Assembly: GCA_021772565.1 (NCBI GenBank)
Contig: JAJFLR010000071.1
Span: 1-41,271, forward strand
DNA: 41,271 nucleotides
Direction: 5' to 3'
Source: Opitutales bacterium
GTDB taxonomy: Bacteria; Verrucomicrobiota; Verrucomicrobiia; Opitutales; JAJFLR01
The notes below the pieces were generated by a model that saw nothing but the letters and a program-made list of their open reading frames with translations, searched no databases and was not told the origin of the DNA. A program made the translations under genes and the position numbers. This document shows, piece after piece, positions 1 to 8,573 of this stretch. Every line of letters starts with the position of its first letter. The first letter of the stretch is position 1.

Positions 1-1479
1 CCGCATCTTGAAAGATGCGGAAATATTATGAATTTTAGACAGGATTAACAGGATGAAGATTTGCTTCAATGGGGCCGCATCTTGAAAGATGCGGAAATAA
101 ACAGGGTAATGTGGGTAGAAGAACTCGTGGAATGGGCTTCAATGGGGCCGCATCTTGAAAGATGCGGAAATATTCAGGACACAGGAATACACGCTCAATA
201 TTACCGATGCTTCAATGGGGCCGCATCTTGAAAGATGCGGAAATTCGGTATAAAGAGGCTGAACAGATTTATGTTGGTAAGGCTTCAATGGGGCCGCATC
301 TTGAAAGATGCGGAAATGGGTGATTTGGCTATTCGTAAGAGTGGTGAGGCACAGGCTTCAATGGGGCCGCATCTTGAAAGATGCGGAAATCTTACCATAC
401 TTAACCAATTCAGCAAAGCACGGTTTGCTTCAATGGGGCCGCATCTTGAAAGATGCGGAAATCAATCAGTGATGACGGTACTACAGGGGTAGGGCATAGC
501 TTCAATGGGGCCGCATCTTGAAAGATGCGGAAATTTTGAATTCAGGTAGTCTTGATGATGCGGAAAGTTGCTTCAATGGGGCCGCATCTTGAAAGATGCG
601 GAAATCTACACGCTGAAATGCCTGACCCCAGTCGCCGGTTAGCTTCAATGGGGCCGCATCTTGAAAGATGCGGAAATTGATCTGCGTGCTATCGGAGCTG
701 ACTTCAAAAGTGTTGCTTCAATGGGGCCGCATCTTGAAAGATGCGGAAATCCCTTTACCGGAGATTGTATTAAAGCTACTAATTTTGCTTCAATGGGGCC
801 GCATCTTGAAAGATGCGGAAATGCAATCCATTGATATTATTTACCGCATTGAAGTTGGGCTTCAATGGGGCCGCATCTTGAAAGATGCGGAAATGATTTT
901 CACGTAAGCCAGAGGCGTTACGCCTTCACCGCTTCAATGGGGCCGCATCTTGAAAGATGCGGAAATTGCTCATGGTGCCCAGATCAGCCCCGCGCCAGAG
1001 TGCTTCAATGGGGCCGCATCTTGAAAGATGCGGAAATAAGTGGCGTATCGCAAGCAATAGCTGAGGCGATAGTTTGCTTCAATGGGGCCGCATCTTGAAA
1101 GATGCGGAAATGAGCTGGCCTATCCGGTGCGTGCAGCTTTTGAGGACAAGCTTCAATGGGGCCGCATCTTGAAAGATGCGGAAATCGATCCATAAATGAT
1201 CGACCTCCCTCACGAGCGGTAGTGCTTCAATGGGGCCGCATCTTGAAAGATGCGGAAATGCATAACAAATTCCTCAAGACTTACTTTCATGGGTGTGCTT
1301 CAATGGGGCCGCATCTTGAAAGATGCGGAAATACTTGTATAAGTCATGGCTGTACCGCCGTGAGAAGCAGCTTCAATGGGGCCGCATCTTGAAAGATGCG
1401 GAAATAATCGCTTGGGGTTGTTTTAAATCAAATCAATCACAACGCTTCAATGGGGCCGCATCTTGAAAGATGCGGAAAT
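1..1479 (-). CRISPR. Type I-G CRISPR array, 20 full repeats plus one truncated
   Basis: Full 36-bp repeats start at 63, 136, 209, 282, 355, 427, 499, 570, 642, 715, 787, 859, 931, 1002, 1076, 1150, 1224, 1297, 1370 and 1444; bases 1-24 are the end of another repeat cut by the window edge. All copies look identical. Spacers are 35-38 bp and all different. Read on the minus strand, the repeat is ATTTCC, an 8-bp hairpin (CCGCATCT with AGATGCGG) around TTCA, then CCCCATTGAAGC. The ATTGAAGC end is the usual 5' handle of type I crRNAs, so transcription should run on the minus strand from the cas2 side and new spacers enter near 1443. The adjacent minus-strand genes are type I-G, and the hairpin is the expected substrate of the Cas6-like part of Csb2. 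The array continues outside the window, so its true length is unknown. Confidence 0.98.
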
Positions 1480-1722
1480 AGCAACCCTTATAACTTGTTG
1501 TAATTAAATATCTTAACATTCATTATACGAGTGCCTAAAAATTTGCCTAATATTTTGAATCTCCATACAGCTAAAAACACAAAAAAATTAATACAAGCAT
1601 TTAGTAATGAAAAGCTTCGAGTGCCTCCTGAAAAAAACTCATCACCTAGCCTCTCGCTTTTCACCTGTCAAAGAACTTTCAAAACAATCATTAAAAAATT
1701 ATTGATGTTATCATCAATCAAT
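1480..1722 (-). promoter_or_regulatory. CRISPR leader between cas2 and the array
   Basis: This A+T-rich stretch has no convincing gene and lies directly upstream of the first repeat when the array is read on the minus strand. It should hold the array promoter and the signals for spacer integration. The 9-mer CGAGTGCCT occurs twice, at 1528-1536 and 1618-1626, 90 bp apart, and could be a leader motif. No promoter was identified with certainty. Leader function is inferred from repeat orientation and position. Confidence 0.65.
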
Positions 1723-2013
1723 CTACGCGACAAAACATGATTCAACTGTTTTTGAGTAAGTCTGCCCTAATGCAGTAATAATTAACTCACCCCGGGCATG
1801 ACATAATCCAAGATCAATAAAAAGCACCTGATCTTCATTTTCATTTATAATTTCTTTTATCTTATATTCAAATTCGATTAATTCGACGGAATTTAAATCA
1901 CATTCAAATACTGACAGTTGCAGGTGCCGGCCAAAGCCTTTGCAAATCTTAAAAACTTTCCGCAATCGCTTCGGATCACAAATATCGTAAGTAACTATAT
2001 AGTTTCGTCTCAT
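1723..2013 (-). CDS. cas2: CRISPR-associated endonuclease Cas2
   Basis: Cas2 is the small dimeric partner that bridges two Cas1 dimers in the spacer-integration complex. The protein begins MRRNYIVTYDI, with the conserved Asp after Tyr at the end of the first beta strand, followed by the DPKRLRKV helix and the FGRHLQLSVFEC segment typical of the ferredoxin-like Cas2 fold. From the ATG at 2013 it is 96 residues, the normal family length. An in-frame TTG ten codons upstream would give 106 residues but lies within the purine-rich AAGGAG stretch that probably serves as the ribosome site, so the ATG is preferred. It follows cas4-cas1 on the same strand after about 115 bp and is the last cas gene before the leader. 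Confidence 0.93.
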   Translation of the reverse strand: MRRNYIVTYDICDPKRLRKVFKICKGFGRHLQLSVFECDLNSVELIEFEYKIKEIINENEDQVLFIDLGLCHARGELIITALGQTYSKTVESCFVA

Positions 2014-2128
2014 AATTAATAGTATTTCCCTTCTCCTTAACAATTATAATCAGCTAACCTGAAGCCTGTTGCCAAGTTGCCAGATGTCGTTATTTCGCTC
2101 CTCGGTGCCATTGTTTCTTTTTCCAATT

Positions 2129-4027
2129 TTATCTTGTTATAAACGGTATGTAGTTTGGGATTTCTCCGGTCAACGTTTTTGCCAGTATTCTGAACTGCAG
2201 TTCAATGGCTCGACGATAACTGACTTTGTAATCAAAAACAGGATGGGTTACTACCGTTGCTAATCGTTTTTCATATGCTTGAAAAAATGTTTTTCGACCT
2301 ACGGCAGCTAAATTAACTGATTGCCCGGCCATGACAAAATTTTCAGGTTTCAGCATCCGATTATTAATCAATGTTATGACAACAGAATCAGCAATTATCG
2401 GCCGAAATTCTTCTATAATATCGAGTGCGAGTGCTGGCCTGCCAAATCGGGGTTGATGATAAAATCCGAGATAGGGATCAAAACCAACTGCAAGTGCTGC
2501 CAGTGTGCAATCCCTTACCAACAAACTATAAGCAAGTGAGAGCATGGCATTGACAGCATCCCGGGGAGGTCGTCGATTTCGTTTTTCAAACTGAAAACCA
2601 AATTCCAACTGTGAATCATCACCGGATTCTTCCTGTATTTTCCCCGTTTTTATTAACCCTGAAAAATTTTGAAAATATACATGGGCAGCTGCTCCTTCGA
2701 TACCGAGCAATGAAGCCATACTGTTTGCCGCCAGTGCAGAGTTGGCCGCATATTTGAGTTGTTTTAAAATTCCACGCGGCGGTTCAATATGATTTCTCAT
2801 CAACAATGTCCGTTGATTGCGAATTTTGCCGTGAACAAAATAACGGGACAAGTTAAGGCAGGTTTCGGAATCACCGGCAAATCGAAATTGTTCAATACGA
2901 GTAAATATATTTTTTAACCCATGACCGTGCGTCATTCCATAAAACCAACCTCCCATTGAAAAATAGGTGATCGGTACCTCACGTTCACATAAAGTTTGGA
3001 TCACCGCTGTCGAAATTTGAATTGGCCCGAACAAGGCCAAATGATGGACATCTTTGATTAAAATTTCCTGTATGACCTTGCCTTTTTCTTTGGCAACAAG
3101 GCAGCCTGATTTTTTACTCAGATAGATTCCCGGGGTATTGAGGTAAAATGTCCGCGTTTCAATATCCTGAGCCAAAGAACGCCTGACCGGATTAACCGGC
3201 ATTAAATCCGGGTAATTTTTAACAGGAAAATTGATAATTACATCGGTCGTTAATTGTTGCGGTTCAGCAGGAGTATTTTCCAGTGCAAGCTGCATTTGAT
3301 CTGACACTTCTTCATCTGTATTTCCCTTTAGTTCCTGTCGTAACCAAGTGGTTTCATCAGGCAGACAAACGGGTGCCAATGAACATCGGGCACATTTAGG
3401 AGAATTCTCCAACGGTGCCGGCAACTGGCCTTTCGCACACTTGCGTGCCAGAACTATCTGATTTAGAATCCAGTTTTCTGTATCGTTATCCAATTTAAAA
3501 CAAACGCGCTGCCGAGTCTCCCGGTAATAAATAATGCCCTCGTCGCAATTATAACCGTTATCACGCAGTAACAGAATTTGAAGTCCAAGCTGCATTCTGT
3601 CAGTATCCCAAAGTGTCTTCCCATCATCTTCTTCCTTTGGTGCCCCTTTTTTGTATTCTACCGGTTGTACTGTGAAAGACGAATCAGATTTATCCGCGTC
3701 AAACTTCACCTCCACCAAATCGAGTTTGGCCGAAACACCCAAACGCTCTGAACCGAGATTTACAGAACTGCTATGGATGATTTCCGATTCTTCTGAAACA
3801 ACTTCCTTTTTTTCAGATTTACCGGTTTTTTTTGCAGAAGGCAGAGCCCCTTTTCCCTTATCGACTCGCTTATGTTGAGCACTGCCCTTGAGTGTATCAG
3901 CGTTATGAACAAATATCCCTTCAACAAATTCAAAATAAAACAAACGGGGACAATAAACAAACTCGTTGAGCATACGAGCCTGTATCCACTGGAAGTCGGT
4001 ATTTAATTCTGTTTTAGCCGGGTTCAT
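2129..4027 (-). CDS. cas4-cas1: Cas4-Cas1 fusion protein (spacer acquisition)
   Basis: This 632-residue protein fuses two adaptation proteins, as is known for type I-G. Residues 1 to about 230 are Cas4: Cys26 in YCPRL and Cys212, Cys215 and Cys221 can hold an iron-sulfur cluster, and Asp103, Glu124 and Lys126 (EYK) form the RecB-like nuclease motif. Residues from about 285 to the end are Cas1: Glu444 in GIEGAAA, His524 in FYHQPRFGR and Asp536/Glu539 in LDIIEEFRP match the metal-binding catalytic site. Known fusions of this kind select protospacers with the right PAM, trim them and integrate them with Cas2. All catalytic residues appear intact, so adaptation should be possible. The linker around residues 45-90 and 225-275 is charged and variable. 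Start ATG at 4027; a 170-bp gap separates it from the broken toxin upstream. Confidence 0.95.
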   Translation of the reverse strand: MNPAKTELNTDFQWIQARMLNEFVYCPRLFYFEFVEGIFVHNADTLKGSAQHKRVDKGKGALPSAKKTGKSEKKEVVSEESEIIHSSSVNLGSERLGVSAKLDLVEVKFDADKSDSSFTVQPVEYKKGAPKEEDDGKTLWDTDRMQLGLQILLLRDNGYNCDEGIIYYRETRQRVCFKLDNDTENWILNQIVLARKCAKGQLPAPLENSPKCARCSLAPVCLPDETTWLRQELKGNTDEEVSDQMQLALENTPAEPQQLTTDVIINFPVKNYPDLMPVNPVRRSLAQDIETRTFYLNTPGIYLSKKSGCLVAKEKGKVIQEILIKDVHHLALFGPIQISTAVIQTLCEREVPITYFSMGGWFYGMTHGHGLKNIFTRIEQFRFAGDSETCLNLSRYFVHGKIRNQRTLLMRNHIEPPRGILKQLKYAANSALAANSMASLLGIEGAAAHVYFQNFSGLIKTGKIQEESGDDSQLEFGFQFEKRNRRPPRDAVNAMLSLAYSLLVRDCTLAALAVGFDPYLGFYHQPRFGRPALALDIIEEFRPIIADSVVITLINNRMLKPENFVMAGQSVNLAAVGRKTFFQAYEKRLATVVTHPVFDYKVSYRRAIELQFRILAKTLTGEIPNYIPFITR

Positions 4028-4190
4028 TATACAACTGAATACAATACAATGATTCGCTTAAAAGTGATCTCGATAAAATAGCGTCAAACTAAGTTCGTCG
4101 TCAACATCTAAATTGCGTTATTCAAAGTAAGGAGATTTATCGCACGACGCTACCCACCGTATAAAACAATTTCATTTAACTCCTTAGTAG

Positions 4191-4204
4191 ATTGAATATT
4201 CAAT
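4191..4204. promoter_or_regulatory. Perfect 14-bp palindrome ATTGAATATTCAAT
   Basis: The sequence ATTGAATATTCAAT is its own reverse complement. It overlaps the stop codon of the broken PIN toxin and lies in the gap upstream of cas4-cas1 (4028-4199), where nothing else was recognised. It could be an operator for a cas4-cas1 promoter or simply A+T-rich chance. Confidence 0.25.
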
Positions 4205-4614
4205 AGTCTATCGTTCTCAAAAAAGCAGATGCAGAGAAGATAGTTAGAGGACATCCTTTTAAATGTTTTTCATTACGAGTTATAATTGCATCCATATTTG
4301 CTGATATCGCAACAGTTACTCGTAAAGCATCTTCAAAATCATTCACGTCTAAAGAAAGTGCCTTTTGCACCTGAGCGGTAGCCGCTGGAATGACACTAAT
4401 AAAATCAATCAAATCAACGACAAACCGGCGAACAGTCGGCTCACCCCCTCCTGTTTAAAATATAATAAATGTTTGAAATCGAATGCCATGCAATAAAACC
4501 TGATCCAATATTATGTTCACACCAATCCAGAATTTTAACACTGTTATCACTAAACTTATTGCGATTCAAAGCCACATCAAGCAAGATATTGGTATCGAGT
4601 AGGATTTTTCTCAT
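4200..4614 (-). pseudogene. VapC-like PIN toxin, broken by a frameshift
   Basis: Translation from the ATG at 4614 gives a typical PIN ribonuclease start (MRKILLDTNILLDVAL, with the first catalytic Asp) and continues to about LNRRG, where a TGA follows a run of five G. Removing one G from that run restores a single frame, which goes on through VRRFVVDLIDFIS, the acidic DFEDAL motif and AIITRNEKHLKG, and ends at 4200. The reconstructed protein is about 137 residues, normal for VapC. The gene starts 6 bp after the antitoxin stop, forming a classical toxin-antitoxin pair. The shift may be a real inactivating mutation, a phase-variable G run or a sequencing error; the sequence alone cannot decide. 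Confidence 0.8.
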
Positions 4615-4619
4615 TATCT

Positions 4620-4844
4620 TTACTGGTGATGCTTCAGGAGATAATCCATACGAGGGTCATCAGTTGTCGATGGGGAATTAAACTTACCTCTCCATTTTGT
4701 GGTGAATGATGGATAGGATTTGTTGCAAAGTGTATTTAGATAATTCTCTACAATTTGTGATACTGATGCCTTGGATCGTCGAGCATAACGCTTTGCTTTC
4801 CTAATAGTACGACCATCAATGCTGATTGTTAATTTCTCTTTCAT
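4620..4844 (-). CDS. Antitoxin of the PIN module (DUF6364-like, ribbon-helix-helix)
   Basis: This 74-residue protein starts MKEKLTISIDGRTIRKAKRYA, the beta strand plus helix of a ribbon-helix-helix DNA-binding domain, followed by a second helix (SKASVSQIVENYLN). The C-terminal half, with KWRGKFNS and DPRMDYLLKHH, resembles the toxin-binding tail of DUF6364-type antitoxins. Such proteins neutralise the PIN toxin and repress their own promoter. A small inverted repeat (CATTA at 4842-4846, TAATG at 4853-4857) enclosing TTACGTAA spans the start codon and is a plausible operator. The module sits inside the cas gene row, 100 bp downstream of csb2 and upstream of cas4-cas1. It remains intact although its toxin partner is frameshifted. 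Confidence 0.7.
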   Translation of the reverse strand: MKEKLTISIDGRTIRKAKRYARRSKASVSQIVENYLNTLCNKSYPSFTTKWRGKFNSPSTTDDPRMDYLLKHHQ

Positions 4845-4944
4845 TATTTACGTAATGAAAGAAAAGCATACGTATAAATCGTAAGTAATCGAGCAGGATA
4901 ATTAATTTTTTAACATATTATTTCCCGGTATTACCCATACTCAT

Positions 4945-7299
4945 TCAAAATTCGCTTTCAATTACAGGCACAAAGAGCCCGAGGCCGAAATGGGAGGAAT
5001 GACCGAGAGCGAGGGGCATCACAACAGGTGATTCAAAAAACAGCTCGTAGAAAAAACCGATTCTTTGTTCAAATTTTTTTTTGTTAAATTCAGAATTATT
5101 ATTGTGACAGGCTACACTGACTGCACCGGAAAACAATGATGTATCAGAAACAGGTACTCGGACAATATCCCACATTGCTTGGGGAAGATTATTTTCTTGT
5201 GAGACTGTTTTTCCTTCGAGATTCGCCAACCGATGTATTTCGCAGGGAACATGAATGCCGGATCGTTTTAAACTATCGATCAATTGCTGCTCAGGCGAGT
5301 CTTTTACTTTGAGTTTTGCTCCATGAAGATTTCCACGATAAAAATGACGAGGTGGAACATAAGGTGTTAAGGATCGCCATTTACGTGCAGGTTTCATTAT
5401 CTTGGCAAATAGACCATCCTCAGGCAATTCATTTTGCATACGAACCATTACCGGTTTGACAGGATATTCACCTTTCCCCCAATAAAGAGATTTGACGCGT
5501 TGTAATGCCGATAATTCATCTTGCGTAAAACCGTAAGGACACCATAGGTGAAGTTCTTCTATTTGATTTGATTGTGAAATATTTCTCGGAAGTGGCAGAA
5601 AGAACGCATGTTGATGATCGTCTTTAAGATTACTCGGCTTGCTGTGCCCACTAAGTGCAAAAGAATTGCCATTAAATTTTTTGAGAGCGGCACTGCGAAA
5701 TTTTTCAGCAAGGGGTACGGTGAATTTTAATGGTATAGGTTTATGGTAATTGAATTTAAAGCAAAGATAATGAGCGATTTTCGGAATACTATATCTTTCT
5801 CTTTTTTTAGGTGCCATTAATCCGAGACCAAGAAAACGACCATCTCCTATCAATAAAGGTCCTTTAATCGGCTCTGTGAAAGATATTTCAACATGCCATA
5901 AACGTTGTTTCGAAAACCGAGTACCCTCAGCAAATGGTTCCACACGTTGTCCATTAGATTCAAATGGTTCTCGCTGTACACGGATCAAATTAGCGTTAGC
6001 TCTAATGTGTGCATAACGAAGTGCCTGAATAACAGCAGCAGCTCTCTGTACTTCATCTTTTATCCTTTTTGAATTATTCTTAACATTGTCCAAAACGAAG
6101 TCAGAATCAATTACAGCATCAGGCAAAGCAACAGGTGTTACAGAACGCCAGACCTGATAGCCTTTATCCTGATCAATCCCATAATGTTCATTCATCGATT
6201 TGTTTTCAGATCGTACAATATCTACCATACATTCCGCTTCCTCTACTTTTAATTGAATTCCAGAAAATGCCCAGAAGACATCTTTAGAGCAAATTGGACA
6301 ACCGGAAGACACTTCAATAATGATGCGCCGAATTCCACGGTCGGCATGATGAAAACCGATTGACGGCAAAGGAATAATTCTCACACGGTTTTCAGTTGGA
6401 CTAGCATCTGCTCCATTTGCCTTTCGACCAACAAAATAACTTTCGATTTCATTCTGATTTTCAATTAATGCCTTCTTAAGTTTTTGGACTGCCTTATCAC
6501 GCAAGGTGACTACCAACCGTGTTACCTGTTCGAGTGGCCAAATGGCAAACTTAGATTCTTCTGAGCTTTTACGAAGTTCATATACTTGATACGAAGGTGG
6601 ACTATTGTAGGCGATTGAATTGAATTTTGCTTTCGGCTGTTTTCGATAACTTTGCGATAAAGAGTGACCAGAGATTATAGTATCAAAGCGTTTGCTATTT
6701 GCCGCGTAACGCTTATTCAAACTTTCAATAGAACCTGTACAAGGAGATTTCAGCGTTAAACTACCACCTCCATTAAATGGACGATAGACTGAGCCCGGGT
6801 AGTATAAAGTTTGAGTATCAAATTCCTCTTTGCTAAGCAACTCGCTCCATGCCCAAGCTAAATCGACTCCTCGTCCAAACTGGTAAAGCTTATCGGCCAG
6901 TTTTTGGATGATCCTTGCATGCACTAAGTCACTTTTATTTTTATCAAAGATCCATGCATACAAAAAAGGTACCGAAGCATCGAATATAAATGGACGAATG
7001 AGTTTTGACGTCTTAATATCTACGATAAGTCGAGGATCACCTTGTTTCGCATCGAGATCGTTATTCGGTACGTAATTCGAGTAGCTTTCTCCTTTTACCA
7101 TGCGTGGACAGGCTATTACTGGCGGGACGCAGTTTTCTAACCACTTTAAAGCTTCAATTTCTGAGTCCGCCAATGGACCACTTAATCCTGCGCCTGCTAC
7201 TAACGCTTGAAAGAGCCTTGCAGGTGAAGGTGGCCAATCATCCATGCCATAGTAACGGCCATCATGCATGTGTACAGTGATTAAAAGAAATTGTGACAT
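4945..7299 (-). CDS. csb2: Csb2, Cas5-Cas6 fusion of type I-G (GSU0054 family)
   Basis: Csb2 combines the Cas5 role (holding the 5' handle of the crRNA in the effector) with the Cas6 role (cutting the repeat). The 784-residue protein starts with the family signature WPPSPARLFQALVA (residues 22-35). It has two RAMP-type glycine-rich loops: GDGRFLGLGL around residue 485, which ends the Cas5-like part, and GHSSHFGLGLF at 766-776, which ends the Cas6-like part and supplies His767 and His770 as candidate catalytic histidines. A segment near residues 330-340 contains CPIC. The start at 7299 lies 3 bp after the csb1 stop, so the two are co-transcribed and probably translationally coupled. Length and both domains look complete. 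Confidence 0.93.
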   Translation of the reverse strand: MSQFLLITVHMHDGRYYGMDDWPPSPARLFQALVAGAGLSGPLADSEIEALKWLENCVPPVIACPRMVKGESYSNYVPNNDLDAKQGDPRLIVDIKTSKLIRPFIFDASVPFLYAWIFDKNKSDLVHARIIQKLADKLYQFGRGVDLAWAWSELLSKEEFDTQTLYYPGSVYRPFNGGGSLTLKSPCTGSIESLNKRYAANSKRFDTIISGHSLSQSYRKQPKAKFNSIAYNSPPSYQVYELRKSSEESKFAIWPLEQVTRLVVTLRDKAVQKLKKALIENQNEIESYFVGRKANGADASPTENRVRIIPLPSIGFHHADRGIRRIIIEVSSGCPICSKDVFWAFSGIQLKVEEAECMVDIVRSENKSMNEHYGIDQDKGYQVWRSVTPVALPDAVIDSDFVLDNVKNNSKRIKDEVQRAAAVIQALRYAHIRANANLIRVQREPFESNGQRVEPFAEGTRFSKQRLWHVEISFTEPIKGPLLIGDGRFLGLGLMAPKKRERYSIPKIAHYLCFKFNYHKPIPLKFTVPLAEKFRSAALKKFNGNSFALSGHSKPSNLKDDHQHAFFLPLPRNISQSNQIEELHLWCPYGFTQDELSALQRVKSLYWGKGEYPVKPVMVRMQNELPEDGLFAKIMKPARKWRSLTPYVPPRHFYRGNLHGAKLKVKDSPEQQLIDSLKRSGIHVPCEIHRLANLEGKTVSQENNLPQAMWDIVRVPVSDTSLFSGAVSVACHNNNSEFNKKKFEQRIGFFYELFFESPVVMPLALGHSSHFGLGLFVPVIESEF

Positions 7300-7302
7300 C
7301 GC

Positions 7303-8541
7303 TTATTTGTTTTCTGTATCATCCTTAGGCTTCTTTTTTAGGAGCTTTTTGGCTTCAGAGTGATCGAATGTAAATTCAAGTTCTTTTTTAGGTCTCCATT
7401 TTTCCCTGAAATGGCTGGCAGCTTTTTCAGTGTATTCCTCGATTAATTTTTTAGCGTCCGCTGAATCCAAATTTAAAATTTCTGGCTTGCCGCGTCGTGG
7501 AATAGCATACCATTTATCATCTCCACTGTAACGTAGATTACAACCTTCTCTTAGAAATAGTTCTATATCAGCTGTTGCTGCAATAAGTGAAAGCCCAAGT
7601 AGATATTTGCGAATATGCGTTGTTTCGTTTTCGTCATTACCTCTTAACCCACGTAATGCGACAAGATTAACGGTAACATCACGTTCGATTCGGTCATTGA
7701 CTAAAACCCCTCCCAACACTCGTGCTTCTGGATTTGGTAATCCATCATTGCGGTATTGTGGTATCTTTGTATCTCTAAAAGTTGAGGGCGCATCAGCAAA
7801 CCCTACAACTGAAAGTTTTTTCTTTTGTTTTTTGGCTTCGTCATCTAACACCTTTTTAGATTCCTCGTCAAGAGTCTTCCAGATAGAATTAAATTGCGCA
7901 GCGGCATGAAGCGGATCAACATCCCATGCACGAATGATGGATCGAACTAATCGAGGTCGTTTCTCTCCAGAATTACGAGAGTCCCAAACGCCAAAGACCA
8001 AAGAGGTAGGCGCTAATTTACACAATGGTTCTGCATCTCCTGTATCCTTTAGCGTTTTAAAAGCAAGTTCGACATCTCTCATCAAACCTGTTGACGAACG
8101 AACTACGGCGTCTGCAATGCGGTGTGCCAAATCAAGTAATGAGCGTTTTTCTTTGCGAGGACTTTTACAGTTATCATTCTTAGTGCGATTTTCTTTTTTA
8201 CATATGTCACATTCACCACAGTCTTCTGTTCTGATAACAATATCGATCTGAGGAACGATCCATTTTTTACTGTCATCTTCCGTAGATTTAAAGATTGGCT
8301 CCAGTCGATTTGCTTGTGAGCCAACGCTATCAATTAGTGCAACACGTGTGCCGTCTGAAAGGGTATCAATGTTGTAACCAATATCTGCGTAAGTAGGTGG
8401 ATAGATAATACATCGATCATCTTCATTCAACATCTCAACAGAAAGAAGCTTCTGTTTCAGATGAAGGGCTACTGGGCCATTCATATTAGTTGCCCAATCA
8501 TCGAGCAGTTTTTCTGTTATTTTTTCTTCGGTATTATTCAT
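7303..8541 (-). CDS. csb1: Csb1, Cas7-type backbone subunit of type I-G (GSU0053 family)
   Basis: Csb1 is the repeated backbone subunit that coats the crRNA in the type I-G effector. The 412-residue protein carries the recognisable family core: SLLDLAHRIADAVVRSS (134-150), then PTSLVFGVWDSR (about 178-189) and KRPRLVRSIIRAW. Between the first beta region and that core lies a cysteine cluster, Cys108, Cys111, Cys114 and Cys125, which could bind zinc. The C-terminal tail is rich in lysine. The gene lies 32 bp downstream of csb3 and 3 bp upstream of csb2. The upstream sequence is A+T-rich with no Shine-Dalgarno site, as at many starts in this window. Confidence 0.92.
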   Translation of the reverse strand: MNNTEEKITEKLLDDWATNMNGPVALHLKQKLLSVEMLNEDDRCIIYPPTYADIGYNIDTLSDGTRVALIDSVGSQANRLEPIFKSTEDDSKKWIVPQIDIVIRTEDCGECDICKKENRTKNDNCKSPRKEKRSLLDLAHRIADAVVRSSTGLMRDVELAFKTLKDTGDAEPLCKLAPTSLVFGVWDSRNSGEKRPRLVRSIIRAWDVDPLHAAAQFNSIWKTLDEESKKVLDDEAKKQKKKLSVVGFADAPSTFRDTKIPQYRNDGLPNPEARVLGGVLVNDRIERDVTVNLVALRGLRGNDENETTHIRKYLLGLSLIAATADIELFLREGCNLRYSGDDKWYAIPRRGKPEILNLDSADAKKLIEEYTEKAASHFREKWRPKKELEFTFDHSEAKKLLKKKPKDDTENK

Positions 8542-8573
8542 TTTATATTTATTTATTAGATTAATTATCGTTG

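Noticed and set aside
235-1392. Several open frames across the CRISPR array on both strands
   Set aside because: They are produced by the repeat itself, whose 36 bp is a multiple of three and lacks stops; their proteins repeat the same MGPHLERCGN and LQWGRILKDAE phrases.
1531-1740. A 69-residue plus-strand frame in the CRISPR leader
   Set aside because: It uses a non-ATG start, has low-complexity composition and lies in the leader position; no family features.
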